A stretch of DNA of 64,000 nt from Methanomassiliicoccus sp. (GTDB lineage: Archaea; Thermoplasmatota; Thermoplasmata; Methanomassiliicoccales; Methanomassiliicoccaceae). This document shows, piece by piece, positions 33,639 to 41,177 of this stretch (the first letter of the stretch is position 1; the number at the start of each line of letters is the position of its first letter). The stretch covers positions 124,001-188,000 of the forward strand of contig JAAYAX010000014.1 in the NCBI GenBank assembly GCA_012719175.1, read 5' to 3'. Made by a program: the position numbers and the translations under genes. The notes beneath the pieces were generated by a model. The model was not told the DNA's origin. It did no database searches and was given only the letters and a program-made list of their open reading frames with translations.

Positions 33639-34892
33639 CTATGCCCTCCTGGGGTCGGTGATCTCTCCTTTGAGCGAGCTCATGGCCACAGTCTCCGGTG
33701 AGGCAAGATAGACCTCGGCCTCAGGGGACCCCATCCTCCCTCGGAAGTTGCGATTAGTAGTAGAGATGCACCTCTCCCCTGATGCCAGTAGTCCCTGGTG
33801 TCCACCAAGGCAGGGGCCGCACCCCGGATTCAGTATGATCGCCCCAGACCGGGCCAGAGAGGCCAGTATTCCCTTTTGGGAGGCTTCGATATATATCTCC
33901 CGGGATGCGGGAACGACTATCAGCCGGACATCTCTTGAGGCCTTCTTCCCGCGCAATACCGCCTCCGCCGCTGCTAGGTCCTCCAGTCGTCCGTTGGTGC
34001 AGGAGCCCAGCACCGCCTGGTCTATCTTCATGCCCTCGAGCTTGCGCACCTCGACGACGTTGTCAACCTGGTGTGGGCAAGCTACCTGGGGCTGAAGGTC
34101 CTCCACGTCCATCTCCACCTCTTCATCCGCCACCGAGCTGTGGTCCCAGAACGTTGGCTCCCAGTTCTGAAAGGTTCGCTGGGAGAGCCAATCGTAGGTC
34201 TTTCGGTCAGGCGGGCACACCCCGGCCTTGGCCCCCATCTCGATGCTCATGTTACTGAGGACCATGCGCGAGGATATGCTCATGCGGCTGATGGTGTCGC
34301 CGACGAACTCCACGCACTTGTAATCCGCCCCGTCTGCGCCCAGAGCCCCTATTATGTGAAGGATCACGTCCTTTGAGCTGACATGGGGAGGCATCTTCCC
34401 CCGAAGATGTATGCGCATGGTCTCCGGTACCTTAAGCCAGATCTCCCCTGTAGCCCATACGGCGGCCATCTCCGTTGCCCCGATGCCGGTGGCGAAGGCT
34501 CCCAAAGCCCCATATGTTGTGGTGTGAGAATCGGTACCCACGATGAGCATATTGGGCAAAACATGGCCCTTCTCGGGCAGAACCTGGTGGCAGATGCCTT
34601 CCCCGAGATCGTAAAAGAAGGGGAGGGAGTTGGAGCGGGCAAAGCCTCGGACCTCCTTGTGACCCTCAGCGGTCTTGATGGTGTTCGCAGGTATGCGATG
34701 ATCAAATAGCATCACCACCTTGCGAGGGTCCCATATCCTCTGCCCGCCCATCTCGCGGAATGATCTAAGGACAAGAGCGGAGTTCTCGTGCGACATCGCG
34801 AGGTCGACCTTGGCGTTGACAATGTCTCCCGTCTCCGCGGCCTCTCCGCTAGCCCTGGAGAGAACCCGCTGGGCAAAGGTCTTGGCTGCCAT
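33639..34892 (-). CDS. Aconitase-family dehydratase large subunit (LeuC/HacA type)
   Basis: This subunit of about 417 residues holds the catalytic iron-sulfur cluster. Cluster cysteines are visible in VLGSCTNGRLEDL and in LNPGCGPCLGGH (two), and the substrate site includes VGTDSHTTTYGALGAFATGIG. The enzyme isomerises 2-isopropylmalate to 3-isopropylmalate, or performs the homologous step with homocitrate or citramalate. A TATA box at 34915-34924 sits 27 bases before the ATG at 34892, so I chose this leaderless start over the TTG at 34904. The stop is TAG with TGA two codons on. Confidence 0.93.
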   Translation of the reverse strand: MAAKTFAQRVLSRASGEAAETGDIVNAKVDLAMSHENSALVLRSFREMGGQRIWDPRKVVMLFDHRIPANTIKTAEGHKEVRGFARSNSLPFFYDLGEGICHQVLPEKGHVLPNMLIVGTDSHTTTYGALGAFATGIGATEMAAVWATGEIWLKVPETMRIHLRGKMPPHVSSKDVILHIIGALGADGADYKCVEFVGDTISRMSISSRMVLSNMSIEMGAKAGVCPPDRKTYDWLSQRTFQNWEPTFWDHSSVADEEVEMDVEDLQPQVACPHQVDNVVEVRKLEGMKIDQAVLGSCTNGRLEDLAAAEAVLRGKKASRDVRLIVVPASREIYIEASQKGILASLARSGAIILNPGCGPCLGGHQGLLASGERCISTTNRNFRGRMGSPEAEVYLASPETVAMSSLKGEITDPRRA

Positions 34893-34914
34893 CAGCCCAT
34901 TCAATTCACAGCTG

Positions 34915-34924
34915 ATTTAAAACC
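34915..34924 (-). promoter_or_regulatory. TATA box of the leuCD-type operon
   Basis: GGTTTTAAAT is centred 27 bases before the ATG at 34892 and fixes the start as leaderless. Confidence 0.6.
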
Positions 34925-35065
34925 CTATCGCCATCCGTTACCAGAGAACGGTCCTGCTTGAGGTTATCGCAGGTCGATGATGTGGAGACCGCCTACATAT
35001 TTTTTGATATGAAATAATTTATAAATTGATTACCTCCCAAAATGGACATAGTCAGCATCATTTAT

Positions 35066-35090
35066 CGTAATATTATACGCATATTGCGTA
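35066..35090. promoter_or_regulatory. Operator candidate upstream of the acetyl-CoA synthetase gene
   Basis: TACGCA-TAT-TGCGTA (35076-35090) is a perfect palindrome, and an extra CGTA half-site at about 35067-35070 pairs with the TACG. The cluster ends about 37 bases before the acs TATA box. Confidence 0.5.
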
Positions 35091-35126
35091 ATTCATCTAC
35101 GATTGTCGAAGTAAATATTAGATAAT

Positions 35127-35136
35127 GATTTATATC
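35127..35136 (+). promoter_or_regulatory. TATA box of the acetyl-CoA synthetase gene
   Basis: GATTTATATC predicts transcription near 35158. The leader of about 19 bases contains a GGGAGAA ribosome site. Confidence 0.6.
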
Positions 35137-35176
35137 GATTCATAATACCATTACCATAGGTTAGGGAGAATACAGC

Positions 35177-36895
35177 ATGGAGGAAACGATACCACCCAAG
35201 CAGGCTGGGAATCTCCAGGATTATGAGGCTGCCCTGAAGGAGTTCACTTGGTCCTCGGTCGATAAGGAGTTCGACTGGTCTAAGGGAGGAGCCTATAATG
35301 TGGCACGTGAGGCCATCGACCGGCACGCCCAGAACTGGAGGAAGAACAAGATCGCTCTGTACTCGATCACCGCTGCCAATGAGGTTCGGAAGTTCACCTT
35401 CGGGGAGCTATCGGAGCTGACGGGCCGATTCGCATCTGGGCTGGAGAAGCTGGGGGCGGTCAAAGGCGACCGCATCTTCGTTTATCTGGACCGCACCTCG
35501 GAGCTGTACATCGCCATGATAGGCATCACCAAGATGGGTGGCATCTCCGGTCCCCTGTTCTCCGCGCTGGGTCCGGAGGCCGTGAAGGACCGTGGCCTTG
35601 ACAGCAGTGCCAAGTACTTCGTAACCTCCCCATACCTGTATAAGAGGCTGGAGCCAGTACTGGACGACCTGGTGGATGTGGAGAAGTTCATCATCGTGGG
35701 CGACAACGAGGGCCTGGGTGAGAAGACCATAAAGTTCGATGATGTCATCGAGTCCGGCGATCCCGACTACCAGGCCGTCAACATGGCTCCTACTGATCCC
35801 TACATCATACACTATACCTCCGGGTCCACGGGAAAGCCGAAGGGGGTTCTGCTCGGCCATAAGTCGATGATCCAGCAGTGGTTCACATGCCGATACGTCC
35901 TTGACCTGAGAGAGGAAGATACATACTGGTGCACGGCCGACCCAGGATGGGTCACGGGGACATCGTATGGAATATTCGGACCATGGTACCTGGGAACGAC
36001 CCTTGTCTCCTATGAAGGACGGTTCGACGCGAGGGCCTGGTACACCATCATGCAAAAATATGGGGTCACGGTGTGGTATACTGCCCCTACTGCACTGAGG
36101 ATGCTCATGAAGGCAGGCGACGATCTGGTGAAGGAGTTCAACTTCTCCAAGCTTCGCCATGTTTGCTCGGTCGGCGAGCCTCTGAACGCTGAGGTTGTGC
36201 GATGGGGCATGAGGGTTATGGAACGCCGCATCCACGATACCTGGTGGCAGACCGAGACCGGCGCCCAGCTCATATGCAATTACCCCTGTATGACCATAAA
36301 GCCGGGATCGATGGGCAGGCCTATCCCCGGGGTCACCGCCGCGGTGGTGGACGAGAACGGAGTGGAGGTCCCGACCAAGAAGGAAGGGTTCCTGGCATTA
36401 CGCCCAGGATGGCCCTCGATGATGCTGGGGATATGGAGGAACACCTCCAGGTTCAAGGAGTACTTCCGGGTCCCGGGATGGTATATCGCCGGTGACCAGG
36501 CCTACAGAGATGAGGACGGGTACTTCTGGTTCCTGGGCCGTGCGGACGATGTCATCAAGACCTCCGGCGAGAGGCTGGGGCCGTTCGAGGTGGAGTCCGC
36601 TCTGATCGAGCACCCGGCCGTGGCCGAGGCCGGTGTCATCGGCAAGCCGGACGAGCTGCGCGGCGAGATCGTGAAGGCGTTCATCACTCTGAGGCCGGAG
36701 CACAAGCCTTCGGAACAGCTCAAGGAGGACATCAGCAAGTTCGTCAAGACGAGGCTCGCATACTATGCATACCCGCGGGAGATCGAGTTCGTGGACAGCC
36801 TCCCCAAGACCCGTTCCGGTAAGATCATGAGGCGGGTGCTCAAGGCGAAGGAGCTCGGACAACCTCTTGGAGATCTTTCCACCCTCGAAGATTGA
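35177..36895 (+). CDS. acs: Acetyl-CoA synthetase (AMP-forming)
   Basis: This 572-residue enzyme activates acetate (or a related short acid) with ATP and CoA. The P-loop-like motif YTSGSTGKPKGVLLGHK lies near 210-226, with the substrate-site region HDTWWQTETGAQLI near 353-366. The C-terminal TRSGKIMRRVLKAKE has the catalytic lysine, which is a known site of acetylation control in this family. It is shorter than bacterial Acs by about 80 residues. It stands alone behind a palindrome-bearing promoter and would allow acetate assimilation. Confidence 0.93.
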   Translation: MEETIPPKQAGNLQDYEAALKEFTWSSVDKEFDWSKGGAYNVAREAIDRHAQNWRKNKIALYSITAANEVRKFTFGELSELTGRFASGLEKLGAVKGDRIFVYLDRTSELYIAMIGITKMGGISGPLFSALGPEAVKDRGLDSSAKYFVTSPYLYKRLEPVLDDLVDVEKFIIVGDNEGLGEKTIKFDDVIESGDPDYQAVNMAPTDPYIIHYTSGSTGKPKGVLLGHKSMIQQWFTCRYVLDLREEDTYWCTADPGWVTGTSYGIFGPWYLGTTLVSYEGRFDARAWYTIMQKYGVTVWYTAPTALRMLMKAGDDLVKEFNFSKLRHVCSVGEPLNAEVVRWGMRVMERRIHDTWWQTETGAQLICNYPCMTIKPGSMGRPIPGVTAAVVDENGVEVPTKKEGFLALRPGWPSMMLGIWRNTSRFKEYFRVPGWYIAGDQAYRDEDGYFWFLGRADDVIKTSGERLGPFEVESALIEHPAVAEAGVIGKPDELRGEIVKAFITLRPEHKPSEQLKEDISKFVKTRLAYYAYPREIEFVDSLPKTRSGKIMRRVLKAKELGQPLGDLSTLED

Positions 36896-36904
36896 ACGTC
36901 AAAA

Positions 36905-36930
36905 CCTCTTTTATTTTCCATCTTTTTGAT
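36905..36930 (+). terminator. Oligo-T terminator after acs
   Basis: Three T-rich runs (CTTTTATTTT, CTTTTTG) follow 10-35 bases after the acs stop, the usual archaeal form of 3' end signal. Confidence 0.5.
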
Positions 36931-37077
36931 CTAGATATGATCTTGGAGAACGTTTAGACTTCGTCACATGAATGAGCGAAGATAACATGGGTCCAGTGCA
37001 CCATCGATGCTTCAAACTGGAAAAAAAGAGGCTAAATGAACAGGTGGGGTTTGTGGTAAAGGGTTTGGGCCATTGGC

Positions 37078-37470
37078 CTACAGTAGTTCCTTGGGCACCT
37101 TGGTGAACAGTTCCTTCCAAGAAACAAAGCCGATCATCTTGCCATCCGCGTCCACCACCGGCAATCTGCGCACGTTCTTCTTGTTCATAATGCCAAGGGC
37201 ATCGGATACCTTCATGCTCTCAGGAACGGTGTGGACAGGAGAGCTCATCACCTCAGATACCTTCAGGTGGAGGAACTTGGACTGATTCGTCAAGTAGTGT
37301 CTCAGGACGTCCCGCTCTGTGAAGATCCCGATGACCTTGTCGTTCTCGTCGATGACGATCACGCTTCCCTGGTCGTGTTCCACCATTAGCTCTATGGCGC
37401 TGAGGACGGAGTCGTCCGGCGCCACCACCTCGATTTTCCTGGTCATATAATCCTTAACGAGAGCGGACAT
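37078..37470 (-). CDS. Paired CBS-domain protein
   Basis: This 130-residue protein consists of two CBS domains, near residues 8-60 (YMTRKIEVVAPDDSVLSAIE, then GIFTERDVLRHYL) and 73-128 (VMSSPVHTVPESMKVSDALG, then DGKMIGFVSWKELF). Such stand-alone pairs bind adenine nucleotides or SAM and act as sensors. The ATG at 37470 starts in the first strand of the domain, so I preferred it to a frame 25 codons longer. It ends with TAG. Its partner is unknown; it lies downstream and convergent to acs. Confidence 0.9.
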   Translation of the reverse strand: MSALVKDYMTRKIEVVAPDDSVLSAIELMVEHDQGSVIVIDENDKVIGIFTERDVLRHYLTNQSKFLHLKVSEVMSSPVHTVPESMKVSDALGIMNKKNVRRLPVVDADGKMIGFVSWKELFTKVPKELL

Positions 37471-37687
37471 AGTATCATAGCATAATGTGGTGGGCGATTC
37501 ATATACTAATGGGTCGTATTGGCAAATCCCCTTTGTTGACCTCACGATATGGCAGCATTATCTACGAAATTTTGATATGAAAGACCGTGACTTGTAGACA
37601 TACGTGAGCTTTTTCCCTCTTCGGAGTATCTTCTGTACGTCATAAGTGTCAAGGTTCCCCGTGACGCTTCACCTAATCTGTTGTTGA

Positions 37688-39034
37688 TCACTCGTTACCG
37701 GCCCTCAGGTTCCTATGCGCAAAGGCCTCGGCATCGAACTTACGGCCTAGGCCGGCCCGGGACATGTACCTGACGGTTCCGAAAATGTTCCTCTCCTTCC
37801 ATGGGCGGTCGTGTAGCCCGCCCACGCTCCATAGTATTCCCACGTATCCGTTGGGATCGCGTCCGTCCAGCTCATACCTATCGTTCAATAGTATAAGCCG
37901 CTCGATCGCCTGCCTCGGTGTCGGCGACCACTCCAGCACCTTCTTCGCCCAGTACATACGGAGGTATCCATGCATTCGACCCTGGGTTACCAATTCATTC
38001 TGCATGGCATTCCAGAGGTCGTCCGTGGTCTCCCCTGCCTCCAGCTCCTGGAGGGAATAAAGGTCCTCACGGGGATCCATAGCATGTTTCTCCAGAGTGC
38101 GGCGTGACCACTCGGGAAGGCCCTCGTAACGATCATACTCCGGGTTATAGAAGCAGAAGTTATCGCTGAGCTCCCTCCTGACTACCAACTCTTCCAGAAA
38201 GGTCTCCTTGGCATCCGTAGAGGAGCTGGACCCTTGCACCTCCAGTGCTACCCGCTGAGGGGAGATGTTTCCGAAGTGCAGATAAGGAGAGAGGCCGGAC
38301 TGTCCATACCGAAGGGGGTCGTTACGATCCTCAGGATAGTGCTCCAGTCTATGGTCGATGAACGCTCGGAGCGTCATCTCCCCCGCTTTACGCCCGGGCC
38401 TCACATCTGTCTCTCTCACCCCACGATCGATGTCCAGAGATCCTAAGATCGAGCTCACATCCCAAGCTGGCGCCTCCTTACCGGGATATGGATGAGGGAT
38501 GACCTGAGGAAGGTCAGGTAGAAACATGCCGATGAGCCGTGCCAGCTTAGGGCGCAGCGTTCGTGCCGCCCACTCCTGTTTGGGAGAGGCCACCCAGCAT
38601 GGAACTATGTTGTGAGCATCGACCTCCCGGTGCGGGCACGCGGTCGACGCCCGCACAGTATGCTTCCATTCCTTCTTGATCCTCAGGGGATCGAAGTCCT
38701 CGACCACCAAGGCTGGACGTAGTTCTCGGAGGAAAGAGATCAACGACCTGGGCCCCTCGGTCAGGAGATGGAACGGGATGTCCAGGGCTGAGAGGTCCTG
38801 CTCCACCTCCTCCAAGCCGCGCAGCATGAACCCGTATTGTCGGAGGGTGGCTCCCAGGAAGGAAGGCGACAGAGCGAACGCCACCGCCAGTGGACGATGC
38901 ATCCGAAGGGCCTCTGCCTGGGCGAAAGCCAGAGCATGGTTGTCCCTGCACCGCTGGTCTCGGCTCATCCAGTAGATGACCGGGCCTTCCCCGGCCGTTC
39001 CCTGCTTCACATCCCGGACCCGTGAGAGGTCCAT
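37688..39034 (-). CDS. phr: Class II CPD photolyase
   Basis: This 448-residue flavoprotein splits cyclobutane pyrimidine dimers with light. The N-terminal domain starts at [20 protein letters not shown] near 19-38, a class II signature. The FAD-binding half includes [20 protein letters not shown] near 243-262, and the conserved [20 protein letters not shown]-like region near the end (here [18 protein letters not shown]). It ends close to the downstream convergent CBS gene. Photolyase in this genome suggests exposure to light, or inheritance from a surface-living ancestor (inference). Confidence 0.95.
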   Translation of the reverse strand: [448 protein letters not shown]

Positions 39035-39068
39035 GCGTGGGTATCCGTCAGCTGAGCTATTGAACTAT

Positions 39069-39818
39069 TCATCGTAAGCCGAACCACTCCGCCTCTCCCT
39101 TGAGCCGCCGATAATGAGGATCGATCGCTAAGATCGCAGCCGCCATGACCGCCCCCGGCACTAACGCCATGGGAGAATCGAGCATAAAGGCGGCGAGAGC
39201 GGAGAACGCGAGCATGCCCGCGGCGAATGCCCACTTCAGCCTGCGACGGCGCAAAGCCCTGCGGTAGGCGTTGAGGGACTTTTCCGTGGTCCCAGGTGAG
39301 GTGAAGACCGATGCAAAGATGGCTGAAGAGTACAGTGTGGCCTGGTACATGGCGTCACTTGCGTTCCTCCGAGGCCGGACCTTGACTATGCACTTCCTTA
39401 CGAAATCAGGGCTGCTTATGGCCATGTCCATTCCCATGACCACTGCCTTCAAGGGGGGATCGATCTTGGCGATGGCCTCCTCCCGGGAGTCGTGGGCCCA
39501 GAACATGAAGCCGGTGTGCACACTCTTGTCCTGAACGTAGTGGAGGGCTCTACCCAGTGATCTCACTGCCCAGTAGTGGTTACCCTGGAGGTAGGCCCTC
39601 CGGGCCATCCAGGCATGGCCCATCACCGTCCCGGTATGCGGATGATGATGTGGGGCGCGGATCACATGGCCTCTCCCGTCCCTACTGATGCGGAGGAGGG
39701 TGTCAGGTCTTCTGTCCGGGTCCACGGAACCTTCGCATAATGCTTTTTCCAGGTCATAAGGGAGCCCCATCTCATGAGATATGACCCGAGCAATGGCCTT
39801 ATGGCTCTTCCATTTCAT
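39069..39818 (-). CDS. PLC/P1-nuclease-like zinc protein with C-terminal membrane segments
   Basis: This 249-residue protein begins MKWKSHKAIARVISHEMGLP. It shows the histidine-rich pattern of the zinc-dependent phospholipase C/P1 nuclease fold: SHKAIAR, HHHPHTGTVMGHAW near 50-63 and LGRALHYVQDKSVHTG near 79-94. Two hydrophobic segments near 196-232 would anchor it. I chose the ATG at 39818 because a TATA box at 39848-39858 puts transcription about 8 bases upstream of it; an upstream in-frame extension to 40067 crosses the divergent promoter. Substrate unknown. Confidence 0.75.
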   Translation of the reverse strand: MKWKSHKAIARVISHEMGLPYDLEKALCEGSVDPDRRPDTLLRISRDGRGHVIRAPHHHPHTGTVMGHAWMARRAYLQGNHYWAVRSLGRALHYVQDKSVHTGFMFWAHDSREEAIAKIDPPLKAVVMGMDMAISSPDFVRKCIVKVRPRRNASDAMYQATLYSSAIFASVFTSPGTTEKSLNAYRRALRRRRLKWAFAAGMLAFSALAAFMLDSPMALVPGAVMAAAILAIDPHYRRLKGEAEWFGLR

Positions 39819-39847
39819 CCCATCCCTGGAACTATTGACCAGCAGGT

Positions 39848-39858
39848 GATATTTAAAC
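39848..39858 (-). promoter_or_regulatory. TATA box of the PLC-like gene
   Basis: GTTTAAATATC is centred about 35 bases before the ATG at 39818. It lies inside the longer in-frame extension, arguing against that extension. Confidence 0.55.
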
Positions 39859-39986
39859 AAATGAGGGACCAGACCGAATTCATCGTGGAACCATATCGAT
39901 CTGGATTGTTCCAAGCCCCACCGCTCGCTCAACAACTTCCTTACCTGGTTTAGGCGGAAAAGAACGCCCCTTCCATCCTTCGGATC

Positions 39987-39996
39987 ATTAAATAAC
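39987..39996 (+). promoter_or_regulatory. TATA box of the zinc-ribbon gene
   Basis: ATTAAATAAC is centred 27 bases before the GTG at 40019 and supports a leaderless GTG start. Confidence 0.55.
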
Positions 39997-40018
39997 TCTT
40001 GACTGCCAATCCTATATT

Positions 40019-40525
40019 GTGCCTCTGCAGCATTTGTTCTCAAAGCGGGATACAAGGAGCTATCCACACCTGACCACGGATAGTGCCTTGAACGGGGTAC
40101 GCACCTTCCTTCGTCAAGCCCAGTTCCAGATCTATGATGTCAATCCGCAGCAAGTGCATGGGGAGCAGTACTTCCAAAAGCTGGGTCTGCGGAGGGTCGT
40201 GGACATATGGGTCAATCCCAAGGGAGATGGGTCCATCGTGACCTCGGACATCTCCGCAACGCTGGGGGACCCTGAAGCAGCAGTGGGGTTGTTGGGGGCC
40301 ATCATATACCTGCCTTTGGCGGTGGCCGTGGGAGCAGTATCCTATCTCGACTATGAACGGGACGCTACAACGCTAATTTTATCTTTATGGAATTATCTGG
40401 ATAATATGGAGGGAAAGTCTCCCCCTGCCGGGCTCGAATCCAGCCTCCGATGCAGCAACTGCGGACTGAGCCAGGACCATGATTCCAGGTATTGTAAGAG
40501 GTGCGGAGCACAGGTCCGTCCGTGA
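40019..40525 (+). CDS. Zinc-ribbon protein of unknown function
   Basis: This 168-residue protein has an N-terminal alpha/beta part (LNGVRTFLRQAQFQIYDVNP near 24-43), then a hydrophobic segment (EAAVGLLGAIIYLPLAVAVG near 86-105) and a C-terminal zinc ribbon CSNCGLSQDHDSRYCKRCG (near 145-163). The family is not recognised. The layout, soluble domain, one membrane-like segment and a zinc ribbon, is common in archaeal proteins of unassigned role. The start is a leaderless GTG. Its stop lies 68 bases before the next membrane protein. Confidence 0.78.
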   Translation: MPLQHLFSKRDTRSYPHLTTDSALNGVRTFLRQAQFQIYDVNPQQVHGEQYFQKLGLRRVVDIWVNPKGDGSIVTSDISATLGDPEAAVGLLGAIIYLPLAVAVGAVSYLDYERDATTLILSLWNYLDNMEGKSPPAGLESSLRCSNCGLSQDHDSRYCKRCGAQVRP

Positions 40526-40560
40526 CCTGGCTAAATCAATGTCTGACATTTATCTGACAA

Positions 40561-40570
40561 CTTTTATAAG
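40561..40570 (+). promoter_or_regulatory. TATA box of the 40593 membrane protein
   Basis: CTTTTATAAG is a strong TATA box 27 bases before the ATG at 40593 and shows that the gene is transcribed separately from the zinc-ribbon gene, leaderless. Confidence 0.65.
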
Positions 40571-40592
40571 CAAGGACCAACATTCAATAATT

Positions 40593-40994
40593 ATGTCTCA
40601 GGATGGGAAAACAAGCGTAGGCCTTAGCGGTCAAACCGTGGGGTTTGTTACCATCGCGGTAGGGTTCGCTATCATCGTCGCCTACTATATGACTGATAGC
40701 TTTTTGCTGATAATTCCGGTCACCCTCATTGAGGTCGGATTCTACGGTCTGGCAATGGGGGCATTTGGAGAGCTGCGCGGTTCCCGGTCGAGCGCTGGCG
40801 GAATAAAATGGGGGACCGATCCCGCGTATACCATGTTCTGGGGAAGCCTGCTAGTTCTGGTAGGTACCCTGTGGCTGGTCAACGTGGCTTGGCCCAACAA
40901 TCTGCCTGCCCTCGCCGCTGCGTTCCTGATATGGTTCGGTGTGGCTGTTATGCTGCTCACCAGGAAGGGTGCGTCCAAGGTCCAGGTCTGGTAA
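40593..40994 (+). CDS. Four-helix membrane protein of unknown function
   Basis: This 133-residue protein has four hydrophobic helices: TVGFVTIAVGFAIIVAYYMT near 14-33, FLLIIPVTLIEVGFYGLAMG near 36-55, YTMFWGSLLVLVGTLWLVNV near 77-96, and ALAAAFLIWFGVAVMLLTRK near 104-123. There are short soluble ends and no family signature. The ATG at 40593 is fixed by the TATA box 27 bases upstream. A folded element follows 15 bases after its stop. Confidence 0.8.
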   Translation: MSQDGKTSVGLSGQTVGFVTIAVGFAIIVAYYMTDSFLLIIPVTLIEVGFYGLAMGAFGELRGSRSSAGGIKWGTDPAYTMFWGSLLVLVGTLWLVNVAWPNNLPALAAAFLIWFGVAVMLLTRKGASKVQVW

Positions 40995-41009
40995 TACATC
41001 ACGAAAGAA

Positions 41010-41067
41010 GGCGCGGGTGCGCTGGGGGCCTAAGCCCCTGGGACTATCGCATCCCAGCCCCCGCGTC
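41010..41067 (+). ncRNA. Folded RNA candidate with two alternative structures
   Basis: GGCGCGGG (41010-41017) pairs with CCCGCGTC (41060-41067). Inside lie two small hairpins: GGGGC-CTAA-GCCCC (41025-41038), and TGGGA/TCCCA with an 8-base loop (41039-41056). Alternatively GCTGGG (41021-41026) can pair with CCCAGC (41053-41058), which excludes both. The element lies 3' of the four-helix protein and upstream of the CDF promoter. It is probably a 3' end structure, or a separate RNA. Confidence 0.45.
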
Positions 41068-41138
41068 AAAAACAATTTCCTTGATTATTCTGGAATACTT
41101 TTCCATCCCATGCCCATTTCTATGCGAACGATGAAAAG

Positions 41139-41148
41139 CCTTTTATCG
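41139..41148 (+). promoter_or_regulatory. TATA box of the CDF transporter gene
   Basis: CCTTTTATCG predicts transcription about 8 bases before the ATG at 41178. Confidence 0.5.
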
Positions 41149-41177
41149 CTTCCAAATCGTGCCCTGTGGAGATAAAA

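Noticed and set aside
35408-36235. A 275-codon frame antisense to acs
   Set aside because: Shadow of acs; no start signal and no recognisable domain.
39819-40067. An N-terminal extension of the PLC-like gene by 83 codons
   Set aside because: A TATA box for the shorter gene lies inside it, and it crosses the divergent promoter of the zinc-ribbon gene.
41010-41067. A tRNA-like reading of the folded element
   Set aside because: There is no T-arm sequence and the hairpin loops do not fit an anticodon loop.
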